64,000 nucleotides of DNA, taken from positions 26,897,166-26,961,165 of the forward strand of contig NC_019867.2 of the NCBI RefSeq assembly GCF_002234675.1, given 5' to 3'. Both the position numbers and the translations under genes were made by a program. The DNA comes from Oryzias latipes. Its lineage: Eukaryota; Chordata; Actinopteri; Beloniformes; Adrianichthyidae. Under the pieces are notes generated by a model. That model did no database searches and was not told where the DNA came from. It saw only the letters and a list, made by a program, of their open reading frames with translations. Below are positions 62,801 to 64,000 of this stretch, in pieces (position 1 is the stretch's first letter; each line of letters begins with the position of its first letter).

Positions 62801-64000
62801 AACGAGTTTCTTATTCAAAAACATTAAAAGACAATTATTGGTGTCAGTTTAATACATATGTGTGTGGGGGGGGGGGCAATCTGGTTGACTTTGTTAAGTA
62901 GAAATTGGTAAATTGATGTTACCTTGTTAGAAGTAAATCAAACCAGAGTAATACATTATTTGATATGAGCTAGTGAGTTCCTGTAGAGCAGCAGATGGGA
63001 TTTGTGGATTATTTATGAATATTAAGACTATTCTCAGACAATTGTTGCTGTTAAATATCAAATCATCAGGTTAGGATATCTTTTCTAGAGCTGGGTTGTC
63101 AGAATCCAGGCCTCAGACAAAGCAGGATTTCTGGAAAACCAGCAGGAGGCTGGTCCTCGAGGCCTGGACTTTGACATGCCTGGTCTAGAGAGCAATGGGT
63201 CTGCAACCTATGGCTCCCGAACCACATGTGGCTCTTTAGTCAAAGAAAAATAAATAGATTTTCATTAAAAAAAGTTAACTGCAAAGTAAAAAGTAAGTAC
63301 AACATGCGGGATGAAACTGTTTCTCAGTCTTGTGGTCTTGCTCTTTATGCTCTGAAGTCACTTGCCTGAGGCGAGCATGGAAAACAGAACGTGTTGCAAG
63401 AGGCCCGTTTCCTGCACCTGGCGTTGGAGATGTCTGTGGTGCACAGGGTGCAATTTACAGTCCTCTGTGCAGTTCTATCACCCACACACCGCAGGAGGAT
63501 GCTTTTGTTTTTTCCTGTGAGGCAGGAAAATTTGTGGATTTAATTTGTGGAGTGGAAGCTTCTGCAGGATCCAAAGCAAGCATATCTCCAGGTGGAGTGG
63601 GAGTGCTAGGTATGTACGGGTGTAGGAAGAGCAAAGGCCATTTTCTTTTGTTTGCTGCTGACCTCTTTGCAAGATCACCCTAGAAAAAGAGATCCTGATC
63701 TCAATGGATCCTTATCAGGCTAAACACAGGTTTAAAAAAAAGAGCTCTGTTTGGGCTGTGTTTTTACTGTTGCAGTTGGATTATTCTTTTCAATAAAATG
63801 TTTTATCGATACAGGAATCCTTCTACTTGTCAATCTTGGTGTTTAAAATATTATCCCCTTATCCTTAAATTTGAAAATAACAATTAAAAAAAAATCTTTG
63901 ACCAGCTTACTGATGTACAATGTTTATTTGACCTTTTTTATTATTGTCAAACTTAAAGAAAGGGACTTATTCATGACCCACCTTGTAAAGAAATTTGCCA
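62801..64000. other. Window end: repeats and unassigned sequence
   Basis: Near 63100-63235 there are hAT-MITE-like phrases ('gtctgcaacctatggctccc', 'ggaaaaccagcaggagg'). A 117-codon frame at 63330-63683 has no recognisable domain, and the gene content here is unclear. Confidence 0.3.

Noticed and set aside
63330..63683. 117-codon frame near the window end
   Set aside because: No domain, no splice support and no neighbouring exon that I can recognise; left unassigned.
1..64000. A novel multi-gene defence or metabolic system
   Set aside because: The window is ordinary vertebrate DNA with four unrelated host genes and many transposons; I see no cluster that would support such a claim.

Overview
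This is eukaryotic, vertebrate DNA, most likely from a teleost fish. The host genes have small exons with GT-AG introns, and their exon phases join into one reading frame per gene. Their proteins match vertebrate families: L-type lectin, mitochondrial endonuclease G, RNA polymerase I termination factor and a CAP-domain protein. The dense mix of RTE-type LINEs, tRNA-derived SINEs, Tc1/hAT/TTAA-type DNA transposon relics and LTR fragments is typical of fish such as ricefishes. The species is my inference and is not proven.

Layout of the host genes. (1) 1164-14027 (+): lman2l, an ER/Golgi L-type lectin cargo receptor; 8 coding exons, 352 codons. (2) 18414-23835 (+): endog, mitochondrial endonuclease G; 6 exons, 298 codons, with one GC-AG intron. 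(3) 34221 down to 24117 (-): ttf1, the Myb-domain RNA polymerase I terminator-binding factor; 10 coding exons, 616 codons, plus a non-coding first exon near 35709-35800. endog and ttf1 converge tail to tail with about 280 bp between stop codons. (4) 41615-43990 (+): a glipr2-like CAP-domain gene, 149 codons, with the relic of a paralogous 3' end at 38210-38640. The four genes have unrelated jobs and I see no operon-like or pathway relation among them.

Mobile DNA makes up much of the rest. Three full-length, 3.13-kb, RTE-type non-LTR retrotransposons lie at 2548-5678 (-), 45001-48131 (+) and 52442-55570 (-). Each has an uninterrupted 997-codon endonuclease/reverse transcriptase ORF and its own 13-17 bp target-site duplication, so they are recent insertions. 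A family of roughly 0.55-kb non-autonomous elements with TTAA flanks occurs 8 times. Six of these sit in introns of lman2l, endog and ttf1, and one lies 12 bases inside a ttf1 intron. Other items are a 2.1-kb element with 0.4-kb inverted-repeat arms, hAT-like elements, a foldback MITE, a degenerate Ty3/gypsy-like element with a tRNA-Leu-type primer site, a solo LTR, a Tc1-like transposase relic, L1-type C-terminal relics, and pentanucleotide arrays into which one RTE copy inserted.

From about 55.6 kb to the end I find no convincing host gene, only repeats and unassigned sequence. I found no CRISPR array, rRNA, tRNA gene or prokaryote-like system.
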